This document shows, in pieces, positions 48,861 through 59,420 of a DNA stretch of 64,000 bases. Position 1 is the stretch's first letter. Each line of letters opens with the position of its first letter. Position numbers and translations under genes: made by a program. Source of the DNA: Luscinia megarhynchos (lineage: Eukaryota; Chordata; Aves; Passeriformes; Turdidae); assembly GCA_034336665.1 (NCBI GenBank), contig JAPFBE010000003.1, positions 33,516,360 through 33,580,359 of the forward strand. The letters are read 5' to 3'. A model generated the notes under the pieces. That model was not told the DNA's origin and did no database searches. It worked only from the letters and a program-made list of their open reading frames with translations.

Positions 48861-50978
48861 TTTATGATACAATAACTATCCATTTGATAAGCAATTAAAA
48901 AGATACTCTGAGACACTAAGAGTGAAGACAATGACAACACGAGGGAAAGAGGAGGGGTTTCAGAGTAGAAGCTGCTGCCTGTTGTAGGAACCATGTGAGT
49001 TGTGTTGCTCCTGCTCCTTAGCCAGAAATTGCACACTGCTGCTGGGCTCTAAAGCTCCAGTAACAAGCTGGGTCTGACTTTGTCTTTTTAAGCAAAGGAA
49101 AAAAGAACAAAGCAGTTTAATGTTCAGTATCTTCTGCTATCTCACCCATGATCAATTTCTTGACCTCTCAAAAGAACATTTTAATGCACAGCTGAACATC
49201 TGATTTTATGTTGTCTCTTTGCTTCTCCTAAATTTCAAGTTCCTTTTCTTAACTGTTTGCATTACCCTTAGTGAACTTCTGCAGAAAGAAAGAGAATAAA
49301 GTTATTGAACACATTCCAGACATTATTGTTCAAAACTCACTCTGTATAATATGGCTGTATTGAGCTTTTATAAATGAACATTCAATGAAAATGGTAGCAT
49401 CTCTATTGTAAAAATAGTAGCTTTTTGAGATAGTGTTGCTTTCTCTGATATTCAATAGCTCTGAAATGCTGGCACTTTGTTCAGCTCAGTTCTGATTCTC
49501 CGAGGGATTATTTGACCAAAATGCCCATTGTCCATATAATAAGAAATATTCATGATTTCGTTCACCTAACACGGAATTTTTTTACTAGGTTATTTCAATA
49601 TCTTACATACATTATTTTTTTCTTCCTCCAGTTAAGGAATGGAATGGAAAGCTGGAGTTTCTGAAGGCAGCATGATCTACTCTTTTGCACAGAAAATGGG
49701 GATTTAATTTCCAATCTTACTATCATTGCCATTTTCTTACACCAAGTTTTTTAAAGACTGGGTTTGCCTTTTTTAAAACTAGTATCAAAATATAAAGCTT
49801 TACAGAATATTTTGGTATTTTTGCATGAAAAGCATTTGCATCTTTAATGAAAGGTGTTACATGGAATGTAATATCTAGAGATATAAGTATTATATAATTT
49901 TTCTGAAATCCCAAATAAAGGTGCTTTAAGAGGGGGGCATTATATTTTTAACTGTTTGAAATTTGACATATTTTTAAACAGTCTTAAGAGTTGTAAGACA
50001 ACAGAAAGCATACCCAGACTGAACCATCTCCTGCTTAATAATTGTCTCTGCAAACAGAGTTTTTGAAGGTAGGTCCATGAGAAGGAGTCCAGTATCCTTG
50101 AGAAAGCAGGTAAGAGAGATGCTCCCACCCACTGCAGTCCTGTGACCTACCACATTTAGAAGCTACCTCAGAATAGGAAGGACTAGAGTTTATTTTGGTA
50201 TTTTATTTGAAGTAATCTTCCTATTTTAAAGCTATTTTTGTGATTGAAAGTCTAAATTTTGGGGAATGAAAATTTAGACCAGAAATTGGCATGATTTTAG
50301 TAAAATGTGGCTGTATTTTTGTTGTCTAAAGTACAAACATTAGAAGAAAATATTCTTGCTGTTCAGCTGTGATAATCAGGCACATTTCCTCAGAGGAAGG
50401 CAAAACTAATTGTGGTAGATGGAATAGTGTTTTGCATTTAATGAATACAGAGAACACTCAAGGAAAATAAGTCCAACAGGTAATGCAATGCGTCCCCTTC
50501 TGATGAGGGTGGGTCAAAGTTGCTGAAGTAAAGCAGAATTAGCTGAATCTTTTCCAAGTTCTGGTTATTGATAGGCCCTGGGAGAGCTTCTTTTAGAGCT
50601 GTTCAGAGGTTGTTGAGGAGGAGCTGGCCTGAGACTGCCCTGCTTGCATTGTCTTGCACCACTTATGCATCATCTGAGAATTAGGAAAGCACAACGGTGA
50701 ACTGAAGCCACCTTTGTCTGCAATCTTGAAGTCTGGCATCCTCTGAGCCTCCCTGAAACCTGAGGACTCAGGCCTTATATATCTATTTGTTTGCCAAGAG
50801 ATTGGATGATATATAGGGTGTCATCATTTTAAAGTGGGTTCAGACTCAAAACTGTGGGTTTCATTTGAGTGTGATGTGAAGTATCGTATACCTCTAGCCA
50901 AGGAACTGCAGCTCATTTAATAGATAAATTGAGATGAGAAAAATGGCACAATTTAAATATCAGCTATCAACAGGAACA
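48861..50978. other. Unique non-coding sequence
   Basis: No gene or recognised transposon. It contains a perfect 11-bp inverted repeat at 50250-50279. Confidence 0.55.
50250..50279. repeat. Perfect inverted repeat, 11-bp arms
   Basis: GTCTAAATTTT (50250-50260) and AAAATTTAGAC (50269-50279) are exact reverse complements around the 8-nt loop GGGGAATG. Confidence 0.9.
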
Positions 50979-51014
50979 GGGGAGGGGGAGAGATAGAAAG
51001 AGAGAGAGAAGGAG
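50979..51014. repeat. GA-rich purine tract
   Basis: A run of G and A with one T, including GGGGGAGAGA and AGAGAGAGAA words. It borders the candidate conserved block that begins at about 51060. Confidence 0.8.
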
Positions 51015-51059
51015 TCCAGCTTCTTTTATTACAGCCTTAGTGCTTCAACAACAGGTAGC

Positions 51060-52160
51060 AGTATTACATATTCCCTTTCCACTTTAAAGCTTTGGTAATT
51101 TCCTTCCTCGTGTCGGGGCGATTTTATTCATTGTTTCCTTGCAGCAGTGATTGATGTTCTGAGCTGCTAATCTCTCTGAGTGATAACTATTTTCATGTAA
51201 GTCCATGAGTCTATGACACAGGCTGCTCGGCCAGGGCTACTGCTGACTACTTATTTTGTGCCTCATTTACATTTCAATCTTGGCCTCATGAATGTAAAAC
51301 CTAGGCTGCAAATTAATAACAGGAAGAATATTAGACCGCTCCAGAGTGGGGGAACAATGCAAATCCACCAGAGCACAAGGCTTTACCATTGTGTTCCGGG
51401 AGGGACTCATTTATTGGCCGGCAGTGAATGACATTACAGAGAATGGCATATCCAGAGTGACACAAATTTATTTCTGTCCCCAGCGCTCCAGTATATTTTC
51501 ATAGAATCAGGGGGCTATTTGTCTAGGGACAATTTAGTTTCCATGAAAAATTTAAATGGTTTCTGTGGAGATAGTGGAGTGAAATTTAATTTGTTTCTCA
51601 TTTACTACAGCAGGTATGAAAAGGAGAAAAATTGGATGTCTGATGGGCTGAAATTGGTGCTGTCCCTCCCCACTATCCCCAAAAGGCCTGTGGGCCTATA
51701 TCATAGAGATTGAGCAAGACTACCTCATCCCTCCCCTTAGAGAATGGTAACCTTAAACCAACTTACAGAAAACCTTTGGGGAGGCTGCCAATCACCCTGA
51801 AAACAACATTTCCATCGATCCCCTGTCTGTGTGATTTATGGCTTCATTTTACGGTAATTGAGAATTAGTGAGAAGATTAGCAAGGCTCAACACTTCACCT
51901 TGATATGCACACTAAGCACCGTAATTTGTCACTAAGGGATGTCGGACACTTTTTTAGTTACACGGGGTTCCCATCTAATTGAATTTGCAGATAACACGGA
52001 AATTAATTTGACACAGGAAAATTTTGAATACAGCCATTTCCTCTATTGTAATGCACAATACTGGGCTGCATTCAGGGGCAGCTATATTGATCCTGATCAC
52101 TTTCAATTGTGGCCAGCTGAAGGATGGAATACACTAAATCTTATTTAAGCTCATATGAAA
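51060..52160. other. Candidate conserved regulatory element cluster, block A
   Basis: Across about 1.1 kb there is no recognisable repeat. CpGs are much denser than in the rest of the window (for example in 51108-51122, at CTCGGCC 51226, GACCGCTCC 51336, GTTCCGGGAGG 51395, GGCCGGCAG 51417, CAGCGCTCC 51483, ATCGATCCC 51815, TTTACGGTAATTG 51850, CACCGTAATT 51918, TGTCGGAC 51941). Factor-like words include TGATTGAT (PBX/HOX type, 51148-51155), CATTGTTTCC (SOX type), octamer ATGCAAAT (51357-51364) and repeated TAATTG/AATTAG. These traits are typical of deeply conserved developmental enhancers; conservation itself is not tested. Confidence 0.45.
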
Positions 52161-52789
52161 GCAGTTCATCTGCAGCAATCTGTGGCAGATAAAGAATATT
52201 ACCTTTCATTTTGTCTGACTGCATCAAGATGAAGTTTTGAAAATTTACTTCTTGCAGCAAATATACCAAATGTCTAAAGTCAACAGTTACAATTCAATTA
52301 CAGACCAGCTCTTGTGGGCTGTTTACAGGGTAATTTGCTACTTAGGCAGCAAATGAAAATACTAACTATACTCTCCATGCATAGAGAAGTTACAGCACAT
52401 GGAGAAGCCCCAAGGAAAGACAAAGAAAAAAGATTCCAAACTTCTCAGGAATTTAAAGCACTGTACATTGGATTAGTCATGTTATAGCTTGAGTGGTTTC
52501 ATACACAATCATTTTTTGTTTGTTACTGAGCCATTTTGTAGGAAGTTTATTTTATCTTGGAGGCTTAGTGTCAGAGTCACAAAGAGGGGACACGGTACAG
52601 ACTTTTCACACCTGAGACACACTCTACCACAGGACTTACCTGCATTTATATTTCTATATTATTCCAACTTTATTTCCTACAAACCCCTTTTATGCTGTAC
52701 TTAATCCTTCAAATAAGGACTTTGGTTTCAACAAACTGCTTAGAGAGATTATTTTTGGAGAAAGGTGCTCCCTGCTGAGAATAGTGGAA
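52161..52789. other. Linker between candidate conserved blocks
   Basis: AT-rich complex sequence without repeats; some of it may belong to the adjoining conserved blocks. No gene recognised. Confidence 0.45.
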
Positions 52790-53080
52790 GCAGATCTTGG
52801 CACTTTATGCCAGAGGGTGCGTGGTGGCTGGGATATTTATGGACATTCTTTACCAGACCATCTGGTTGTTTTGTTCATATCTGTTTTAGTGATAATTGGC
52901 CTGAGACGAGCTGTAATCAAGATATATTATTCATTACCTATTATTATTACATGATGGATTTTAATCTGATCATCATTACATCGCTGTTTGGAAAGACTTT
53001 TGAAAGGTTTAATCGCAATAGTTTAAAGATGTTATTTATGCAGCCCTGTTCTGTAGTCGTGGGAACACACTTGATTCTCT
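52790..53080. other. Candidate conserved regulatory element, block B
   Basis: Repeat-free sequence with five or more surviving CpGs (GTGCGTGG, GAGACGAGC, CATCGCTG, AATCGCAA, AGTCGTGG). It has clustered TAATC/GATTA words (bicoid-class homeodomain type) at about 52915, 52960 and 53010. The 105-codon plus-strand frame covering it shows no recognisable protein family. Confidence 0.38.
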
Positions 53081-53993
53081 GAGCATTGAGGACATTCCTC
53101 AGTGCAGAGGAATCAAAAGACAGTACTTAATGACCAGAGATATGTAGATGTGGTCAATAGGTCTAACCTGGAGCTCTCAAGATGTGGTTACACAACTTGG
53201 AAAAAACGATATGCTGAGAGAACAGCAATGAAAAATGACGAATTCCCTGGAATTACTGATGGCACATGACATTTGTTATCAGCACTTTTACCTTCCTTCA
53301 GTACTTTAGTCTCCTGTAGCTATGTTATTTGGTCTCAGGAGTTTATCTGCAGGTAGTATTGTGCTGGAGATTATGAGTATCAGAACTGCAAGAGGTCAAA
53401 CTATTAGAAGCAACCTTGTGATTTTTACTCATTTTATGGCTGAAAAAATTGTTTCTCAAACTAGTAATCTGATGAATCTTATTAATGTGCATACTGTATA
53501 TGTAATTTTCTCATCACATTTTTATGGGTTTTCACCAATGTAATATTATTAACATGACAGAAATATCACTACTATAATAAGCTTGAAGGAATTTGGATCA
53601 TTTTAGACAGGATTTGCTTTCACATTTTGACACCTTCTGGACTACATTAGAGACATAGATTTGTCCAACACAATGGAAAATGAATTAACATAATAAAAAC
53701 CTTGGTAATAAAAAAAATCCATACACTAATTTTATGTCAAGTTATAGCACCTAGAAAAAAAATAGCCTTTTCTTCCTCTCTGAATAGCAAACAGTAAGGT
53801 ATGATGTCATAGTTGTCTGTCTTTTTTTAATCCAGAGTTGTTTTTTTCATTGCCTGCAAGTGTACTCACTTAAAAGTCTGTCCATTCCAAGACAAGTCAG
53901 AGAATTTGTATTATTAGGTCACAGTTCCACAGATGTTTGTGTTTTTCCTGTTTAGGGCTGAAAAGCTGCAGTAACTTCTTTTTATCTCTAATG
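53081..53993. other. Unique non-coding sequence
   Basis: AT-rich, no recognisable feature up to the pentanucleotide array. Confidence 0.55.
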
Positions 53994-54187
53994 AAGGGAA
54001 GGGAAGGGAAGGGAAGGGAAGGGAAGGGAAGGGAAGGGAAGGGAAGGGAAGGGAAGGGAAGGGAAGGGAAGGGAAGGGAAGGGAAGGGAAGGGAAGGGAA
54101 GGGAAGGGAAGGGAAGGGAAGGGAAGGGAAGGGAAGGGAAGGGGAAGGGAAGGGAAGGGAAGGGAAGGGAAGGGAAGGGAAGGGAAG
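53994..54187. repeat. (GGGAA)n pentanucleotide array
   Basis: About 39 GGGAA units in nearly perfect order. The only break is one extra G near 54141-54144, which shifts the phase. All open frames through it are repeat artefacts. Runs of GGG separated by AA can fold as G-quadruplexes on the plus strand, and the strand asymmetry also allows triplex formation. High purity suggests recent expansion and length polymorphism. Confidence 0.97.
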
Positions 54188-54312
54188 AGCAAAAAGAGGA
54201 AGAAATAGAGAAAAATAATAAGGAAGAGAAAGAAAGAGCTAATGTATGGAAGGCTGAAAGAGTGAATGACTGAAAGAAAATAAGCACTGAAAGAAAGAAA
54301 AGAAAGAAGATG
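54188..54312. repeat. Degenerate purine-rich flank of the GGGAA array
   Basis: AG-rich sequence with AGAAAGAAAG and GGAAGAG words continues for about 120 bp beyond the pure array. This suggests an older, decayed part of the same simple-repeat tract. Confidence 0.7.
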
Positions 54313-55492
54313 TCAAACTCATGTGGATGACTGAAGTCATATCACATTAGGCTTTGATCTTATCAGCTTACAGCATACGAGGGTTATGTACAATGGGATT
54401 CAAAGCAATTGCACACAGTTACTTTCAAAATGGCTATCCTCAACATCTTCACCCTATTTTTCTCTAAAACTGCAAGTGCTTTTATATCAGACACACTGTG
54501 GTCTTTGACCATGAACTTCTCTGTGCCTTGCTGGTTATAAATCTGTCTGTGGATTCTTAACATCAGTGAGTATTTTGGTTCTAAGCATCACCAAAGCAAA
54601 GGGAAGGGACTTTGTCTGTAATTTAGCTCCCTTGAGAAATTTGATACAAGATTTACCCTTAAAACATGATGATAGTTCATACTTTTGAAATGCAGCTTTT
54701 CAAAGCAATTGCTTAGTGGCCAGAACCTTCCCAGGAAGTAGGATTTCTGATCCAATTTTCCCTTTGCCTGAAGAAATAAAATTCCAAATCACTCACCCTA
54801 TCATGAGAATGCATACTGGATGCTCTGTGCATGTGTACCTAAACATGTTGAATGCATTTTCCTGCCAAGAAAGAGCAAAAGAGAGTGTTTCTATCACCTG
54901 GACTGGAAATGGATCCACAGGTAAGGAGAAAAGAGTTCACTTCTATGTGAAGCATTTTTGTTTTCTATACCAGGTACATTAGTTCTCCAAATAGGGTTTC
55001 CAATTTTTACAGCAATTAAGTAGTTTACATATATTTATCCAGCTTCACTATAGAAGTTGAATATTTGAAGCACAGCATGAGTCAACATGGTGATCATCTA
55101 TTCTGTGTTGAAATCTTCTTCCTTAAAGAAGAGCCGCCTTTGGGAGATGCTTTCAAAGGCTTTAAAAAAGCGTATGCATAAAAGTGTTCTGCTTATGTTA
55201 GTAGGGATGATGCCATAAAAACATGCTTTGTCTTTGGAATGGAAGGTGATGAGCTTTGCTGTGGTGATTAGATCTCATTCCTTGGAGTTAGGATGGCTGC
55301 TAAGAATGGGCTAAAATGTGAGTGAGAGGCGCAGACAGCCCCCTTATCTGACAAGTTAAAGTCATATTTTAATCTTGGCCAGTATCACCAAGAAACTTAG
55401 AGATAAGGAGAAATTCTTTAATTTAAGTGATAATTTAATTAAGCCTCTTGGAAGGAGCAGAGCACAGGGACATAACAGCTAATGCTGACAGT
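54313..55492. other. Unique non-coding sequence
   Basis: No recognisable gene or repeat before the CR1 element. Confidence 0.55.
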
Positions 55493-55746
55493 CTTGCTGA
55501 TGAGGACAAGGGGGAAAACTTTTAAACTCAAGGAGGGGAGATTTAGATTAGATATTAAAAAAAATATTCTTAGAGATAAGTGAGGTACAGGAACAGGCTG
55601 TGCAGAGAAGTTGTGGATGGCCCATCCTTGGAAGATTTCAAGGCCAGGTTGGGGCCCTGAGAAACCTAATCTAGTGAATAGCTTCCCTGTTCATGGCAAG
55701 GGATGATCTTTAAGGTCCCTTCCAATCCAAACCTTTCTATGATTCT
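55493..55746 (+). mobile_element. CR1 LINE, 3' fragment
   Basis: The interval carries the hallmark string of blocks of the avian CR1 3' region, in order. These are GATGAGGACAAGGG, GGGGAGATTTAGATTAGATA, CAGAGAAGTTGTGGATG, TTTCAAGGCCAGGTTGG, CTAATCTAGTGAATAG, GATGATCTTTAAGGTCCC and TTCCAATCCAAACC. It ends in the CR1 terminal TTCTATGATTCT. Small deletions relative to the usual sequence are visible, notably after CCAGGTTGG and between GGCAAGG and GATGATC. The copy is strongly 5'-truncated, as most CR1 insertions are, and has no coding capacity left. Confidence 0.95.
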
Positions 55747-56929
55747 TTCTCAGCCAGTGTTTATCAAATAATGCTTACTGTTACACCATTTTGCTGTAAT
55801 CTAGTCCAGGAGTGCCATGGCTCCCATTTTGTCTGTTTTCCAGATGAGGTGCAGCTCAGATAAATTATTATGAATATTCTGATTTGAAAGCCTGATTCTC
55901 AACTGTGTTTGTACCTTTCTTGTCTCTATTTCTCAGCATTACCCAATGGCTACTGGAGTATGAGATAGAATGAGCTCTCTTGTTCAGGCTCTGGACTATC
56001 CAGGTGGCTGTTTTGTGACTATTTGTGATGAAGGAAAGGTAGATCTAGATACCATACCTAATGATTTATAATCCTGTGAGATATTTTAAAGCTCACTCCA
56101 AGCTTCTAGTGTAACATATAAGTACAGATTCTGTGCTATTTTGGGGAATGAATTCAATCCACATGTAGCTAGGCAAAATTCTATCAACATTTTTAAAATT
56201 TATGTTATGAAGGGCCCACAATTTTTTCAAGAGTCTTTCCTAATTGTCAGTGTTTCATCTCTGCCATGAACAGCCACAAGGAATTAAAATGAACTGAGGA
56301 ACCCCAACCTTGGCTGACATTATTCCAATTGTAGAATAAAGTGACCCACATTACTTTTCTGTTCCTTTGTTCTTTAGGGCTTTGATTACTCAAACTAAAA
56401 TGGAAGAGGTCAGATATGTGTCCTAATGAAACATGCTGAATACACTGGTGGAACTGGAAATCTAAAGCCATATTTGTCTTCCAATGACAAGTTCAATTGA
56501 ACTCAATAAGGCAGTTGTCTCCACTCCCCCTGTTCAATAGCGGTCCTTCATAAGTTGTGTGTTCTGAGAACACCTTCAGCTTTGCAAATTCTCTCTTGTG
56601 CATAAACTATCCTGATTTTCTCCCATTTGAGGACTGAATTTCAACATGACTTAATGTCCCTGTTTGCTTGGTGACTTTTAATATTATCTGAGTGAAAACA
56701 GGAGAGCAGAACCACCTGGGTCATTCCTTGCCTTGCCAATGCAAATTGTTCAGAATTCAGGGACTGCAACTAAGTTGTGCTCTTCCTTTACATCTGAAGA
56801 AATTTCCTGTTATTAAAAATTAGTCTGCAACACTAAACTAAAGAATGGCAATCTGTGGGTCAGAATGAAAGAACAAAAGTTGCAGAAGCAGTAAGAAGTA
56901 ATGATAATTAGAAAAAAGAAAAAAACTAA
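55747..56929. other. Unique non-coding sequence
   Basis: No gene recognised. A short stretch at 55822-55868 weakly recalls the MIR 'CCCATTTT...CAGATGAGG...GCTCAGA' order but is too short to call. Confidence 0.5.
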
Positions 56930-57190
56930 CAGCGTGCCTCAGAGCTACAGCACAGCTAATGCAAAAAAGTACATTAAACAGAAGAAATTTGCATAAGATG
57001 CTCCTTCAATGTAATTATGAAACGGTATATTGTTCATCATCACGACTAGGGCTTTACCTATCTGGGCTAAATGTATGGAAGGGCTGTACTTCTGTAATTA
57101 CTGCACCTGCCCAGGAGCAAGCACTTCCACGACAGACATTGGTTTGAAAGTAGAAATGATCTATTATACTTGAGACAATTTTGTTTCCGT
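56930..57190. other. Candidate conserved non-coding element
   Basis: Compact, repeat-free block with CpGs kept at AGCGTG, AAACGGT, TCACGAC, CCACGAC and TTCCGTC. Words of regulatory type include ATTTGCAT (56987-56994), GTAATTATGA and CTGTAATTACTG. The texture differs from the adjacent GC-richer DNA. Inferred only. Confidence 0.33.
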
Positions 57191-58140
57191 CAGTTTCATT
57201 CCATTTCTGTAGATCAGACTTCCATGCATGTCTCAGGCTCCAGCATCACAAAGACAAGAGTCAGACCTGGCTTCCCACATACACCTTGTTTCCCACAGGG
57301 CAGGAATTGGAGAGCCTCAGCCAGCTGGGCAGCAGGAAAGCTGTGATTCTTCACGGAGCCTGCTCTGAAGTGGCTTCTGTCCTTCCCTCCCACGGCTATG
57401 GTGCCACTTGCCAGGGAAGCTGGATATTGCTTCTCTATGAAGGGAAGAGAGCAGCAGGAAGGGAACATTCTGAGAAGTCTCCCTCTGCCTTTCCCTGCTC
57501 TTCCAATTTCTGCTGTAGAGAATCTGGGTCAGTTATCTCTCTGCTCTACTTGAGAGCAAAAGCTAAAAAGAGGACTTGTTCCCCTTCAGAGAATTTCTCA
57601 GACGAGTGATATACTTCAAGCAACAGCTCAAATTATTGTGTTTTCAACACTTTGGATGAAAACAGGAATTAACTTGAAAACCTACTATTAACAAATGTTT
57701 TTCAATAGGTCTTAAGATGATGCAAACTTGCACAATGACTCAAGTCTATAAACCACCAAACTTTTACCCCTCATGAGTTGATTTTCAGTGCTCCTCAGGC
57801 TCAAGCAGATGCTGAGGCTTTTCCCTGTGCTCTGCACCCTGAGTTTCTCAGGGACTATGAAGCAGCCCTGTGCTTGATGGGAGCAGTCAGAGGGGGATGG
57901 GGCTGAGCAGCAGGAGGAAGCGTAACTGAGAGACTGATAGAGACATCCTGACAGCTGGAATGGGTCATCAATAGATCCATCATGCCAGTAATTTGCAACA
58001 AATTTAACATACATCACTTTAGTCAGGCCACGCTGTATCTGTCTTGTCACAGCATCAGAGTGAATAACACTTAAATCGGGTGTCACCATTGACCTCTCTG
58101 ACCCTGGAATTGACACTGCTGTTTGAGCTTGGCCTGGCTG
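57191..58140. other. GC-richer unique sequence, no gene recognised
   Basis: A 142-codon plus-strand frame (57181-57609) and a 134-codon minus-strand frame (57712-58116) lie here. They are the longest outside simple repeats in this half of the window. Neither contains a domain, signal or motif I recognise, and higher GC content alone lengthens chance frames. Confidence 0.5.
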
Positions 58141-58990
58141 GCAGCAGATGTAGGGAAGATTAGTACAAAAGGTGGGGGTGTACTGAAGGAGGACAGAGCA
58201 TAACAGTGCAGCTTAACCAGGCAAACAAATGGTGTCTCTGGATTTTCTCCCAGTCCTGCTTTGCTTGATGAAGTGTTGGCATTTGTTTAGACCTTCTTCC
58301 AGCATTCTTTAGTCACATTAGTTGTGTATATATTTTTCATTCTGACAGATTCATGAATATACGTATGCAATGAAATTTGTAAATTTGTAAAATTGTAGAT
58401 ACAAGGTGACTAACGTGGAGACTGAAGTCTGTCATGGAGACTAATGAAGTAGAACACAAACAATAGTAAAACTAAATTCTCATTTATGTTTGAAACATGA
58501 GAGCCAGCCTGAGACATGAATAGATGCTTTGATTCCAGCATCTCAGTGCAGACCTAGCCCTTTAGGAAATGATAATGCTTCACAAAAAGTGTGTCTCCAG
58601 TAGAGAGCAAGAGAGAGGAAGACCCTCATCAAACCCCAGAATCCTGTGATGGCTTGGGACATGTTAAAAAACCTCCTAGATTATGCCATGGAGAGCCAAA
58701 GAGCCTCCCAGCAAGCACAGACAGTCCTGGAACTTGGGGGAATATTCTCCTGACATCAAATCTGAAGACTGATTGAACTCAGAACTTATGAGCAAGGCTC
58801 ACCAACCAGCTAAACGACATATTTTCATTCATCCAAGAGAAGCTGTTTCCCCCATTTTCAATCTTAATGAATACCTTCCATAGACTTCTATAGCTGTTTC
58901 TACAGACTAGCATGGAAATGACTGCAAACCTGTTAATTCTCCCTGGTGCTAGAAACGAGACACCCTCCACAGCCAGACGGAGCCCACTGA
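58141..58990. other. Unique non-coding sequence
   Basis: No repeat or gene recognised. A minor palindrome, AGACTGAAGTCT, occurs near 58420. Confidence 0.55.
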
Positions 58991-59420
58991 GTCTGCTCAG
59001 CATTTGCTTTTGAATCAGCACACGATAGAATTACACGATTTGTTTGCTCACCCGAAAGTGGCTTTAGAGCCATTCACCACATGCATGTGCTGGATGCTGG
59101 GTGGGCTTTTCCCCGCAGTCATTCAGCCTTCTAAACAAATATGTGGCTATGGGCTAAATTCTGATTTTTTTTCCCCCCTTGATTCATTGTTCATAAGTGG
59201 GTGGCTTTTAATTAATGGATTTTGAATGGTAATATAAGAAGTTGTCTTTCAGCAGGTAATTGGAAATTGCAAAATTAATGCAAATTAATTAATATGTACT
59301 TTGCTTTGTCAATACAAAAATTAATATGTATATGACTTGCATAATAGTTTGTCCTTTTTTTTTCCTCACGGTCTGCTTGATATTTGATATCTTGGTTAAA
59401 CTGATTTATCACATCACTAA
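58991..59420. other. Candidate conserved non-coding element
   Basis: CpGs cluster at the start (CACACGATAG, TACACGATT, CACCCGAAAG, CCCCGCAG, all within 59020-59120). The second half has a composite POU-homeodomain arrangement: ATGCAAAT at 59278-59285 directly joined to TTAATTAA at 59285-59292, with TTAATTAATGG at about 59208. No transposon resemblance. Enhancer-like by texture only. Confidence 0.37.

Noticed and set aside
53914..54287. Open frames of 92-99 codons on both strands
   Set aside because: Translations of the GGGAA array (GREGK- and LPFPS-type repeats).
55822..55868. CCCATTTT, CAGATGAGG and GCTCAGA in MIR-like order
   Set aside because: Only scattered short words match, so it is not called as an element without a profile search.
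57181..58116. 142- and 134-codon frames on opposite strands
   Set aside because: GC-richer DNA lengthens chance frames; no motifs, and codon content shows nothing distinctive.
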